DNA from: Gemmatimonadota bacterium | GTDB lineage: Bacteria > 4572-55 > J002 | Length of the DNA stretch: 52,165 nt | NCBI GenBank assembly: GCA_003697105.1 | Contig: RFFQ01000005.1 | Location: 1 to 52,165, forward strand | Reading direction: 5' to 3' | In this document: one piece after another, positions 51,746-52,165 of the stretch | How positions within the stretch are numbered: position 1 is the stretch's first letter | How the letters are laid out: the number at the start of each line of letters is the position of its first letter | Made by a program: the position numbers and the translations under genes | Notes under the pieces: generated by a model | Databases searched by the model: none | The model's input: the letters and a program-made list of their open reading frames with translations, nothing else | Told to the model about the DNA's origin: nothing

Positions 51746-52165
51746 TTCAAAGGTCAGATCGCGCTGCCGGGTCTGGATGTCTGGATTTTTGTGGTGGTCG
51801 ATGATGCCACCCGCTTCTGCGGATACCCAAACGGTCATCCGGAAAATGAACGACCTGTTCGTTCAATTCGGACTCCCCGAGCAGGTCTGCACCGATAACG
51901 GCAAAGCCTTTACCTCGGTTTGGGAAGGCGGCACTCATCAATTTGAGACCTTTTTGAATGAGCGTCACATTGAACACGATCTGATTACACCGTATTATCC
52001 TGAAAGCAACGGCAAAGTGGAAGCCTTGATCAAAATCATTAACCGCGAGTGCTTACGCTGGTATTCGATGACGCATCACAAAGAGCAATTTCAATCGATC
52101 TCGGAATTGCAAGAGGCGTTGGATACCTTTGTCGAGTACTATAATTGGTATCGGGGACACCGCGC
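51746..52165 (+). mobile_element. Decayed DDE integrase-core transposase (IS481/IS3-like), open at the right edge
   Basis: Starting with VDFKGQIALPG and DVWIFVVVDDATRF (first Asp), the reading frame shifts by +1 near 51818. It continues as ADTQTVIRKMNDLFVQFGLP, VCTDNGKAFTS (second Asp), YYPESNGKVEALIK (Glu) and FVEYYNWYRGHR, the rve-domain order of IS481- and IS3-family transposases. A few residues after DDATRF are missing. So this is a non-functional copy, at least at its 5' half; it runs beyond the window and no terminal inverted repeat can be seen. Confidence 0.75.

Overview
The window looks like a chromosomal segment of an uncultured Gram-negative bacterium with roughly balanced base composition. 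The evidence for a diderm, LPS-bearing envelope is an LptD homologue, an MCE/MlaD protein, lipoprotein signals, and a MurE carrying the meso-diaminopimelate DNPR motif. The row ispE-spoVG-prs-rplY-pth-rpsF-ssb, TPR-linked histidine kinases and an archaeal-type UbiA prenyltransferase would suit the FCB/KSB1/Calditrichota-like part of the tree. That placement is inference; no rRNA or tRNA gene is present to test it. Six of the eight promoters listed have an exact TTGACA -35 (the others are TTGACG, TTGAAA or TTGTCA variants) followed by 17 bp and a TA-rich -10, so a standard housekeeping sigma factor fits.

Layout. 1-3.1 kb: the end of a membrane protein, a PhzF-fold protein with a degenerate active site, a type I phosphodiesterase and a truncated glycerate kinase. 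3.2-9.5 kb: a cation/proton antiporter, IPP isomerase (idi), an adenylate cyclase with a periplasmic CxxCH motif, manA, trmB and an MCE protein. 9.5-14.6 kb: an O-antigen-ligase/TPR membrane protein, dusB, glutamate dehydrogenase, then a 274-bp array of GAGTT words and a broken four-helix-bundle gene. 14.6-20.2 kb: a lipoate-ligase-like gene, a small BON-like gene, an NlpC/P60 lipoprotein, DinB-like, mltG, a coiled-coil protein, trpS and lipB, closed by a strong terminator. 20.2-26.2 kb: three paralogous soluble TPR histidine kinases around one STAS protein, with no response regulator. 26.3-33.4 kb (minus strand): ftsQ-ftsA-HAD-panD, a HAMP membrane protein, lptD and an exported isoaspartyl methyltransferase. 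33.5-41.9 kb: a DGGGP-synthase-like ubiA, a CAP-domain lipoprotein, murE, a polyprenyl synthase, metG and a PpiD-like chaperone. 42-48.6 kb (minus strand): a divergent PilB-like ATPase, then ispE-spoVG-prs-rplY-pth-rpsF-ssb, then frr. 48.8-50.6 kb: a SucD-like CoA ligase subunit and a short citrate-synthase-family lyase, which together look like part of a split ATP-citrate lyase. The right edge holds a TPR protein and the start of an epimerase-like gene fused to a decayed transposase.

How it fits together. Much of the window serves the envelope and isoprenoid supply (idi, ispE, polyprenyl synthase, ubiA, murE, mltG, lptD, FtsQ/FtsA) together with translation (trpS, metG, frr, rpsF, rplY, pth, trmB, dusB). 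The least ordinary parts are the TPR-kinase/STAS cluster, the citryl-CoA gene pair, the CxxCH adenylate cyclase, the PilB-like protein with altered catalytic motifs, the PhzF-like protein without its catalytic residues, and the word-like intergenic repeats that begin at stop codons. I found no defence island, CRISPR array or prophage.
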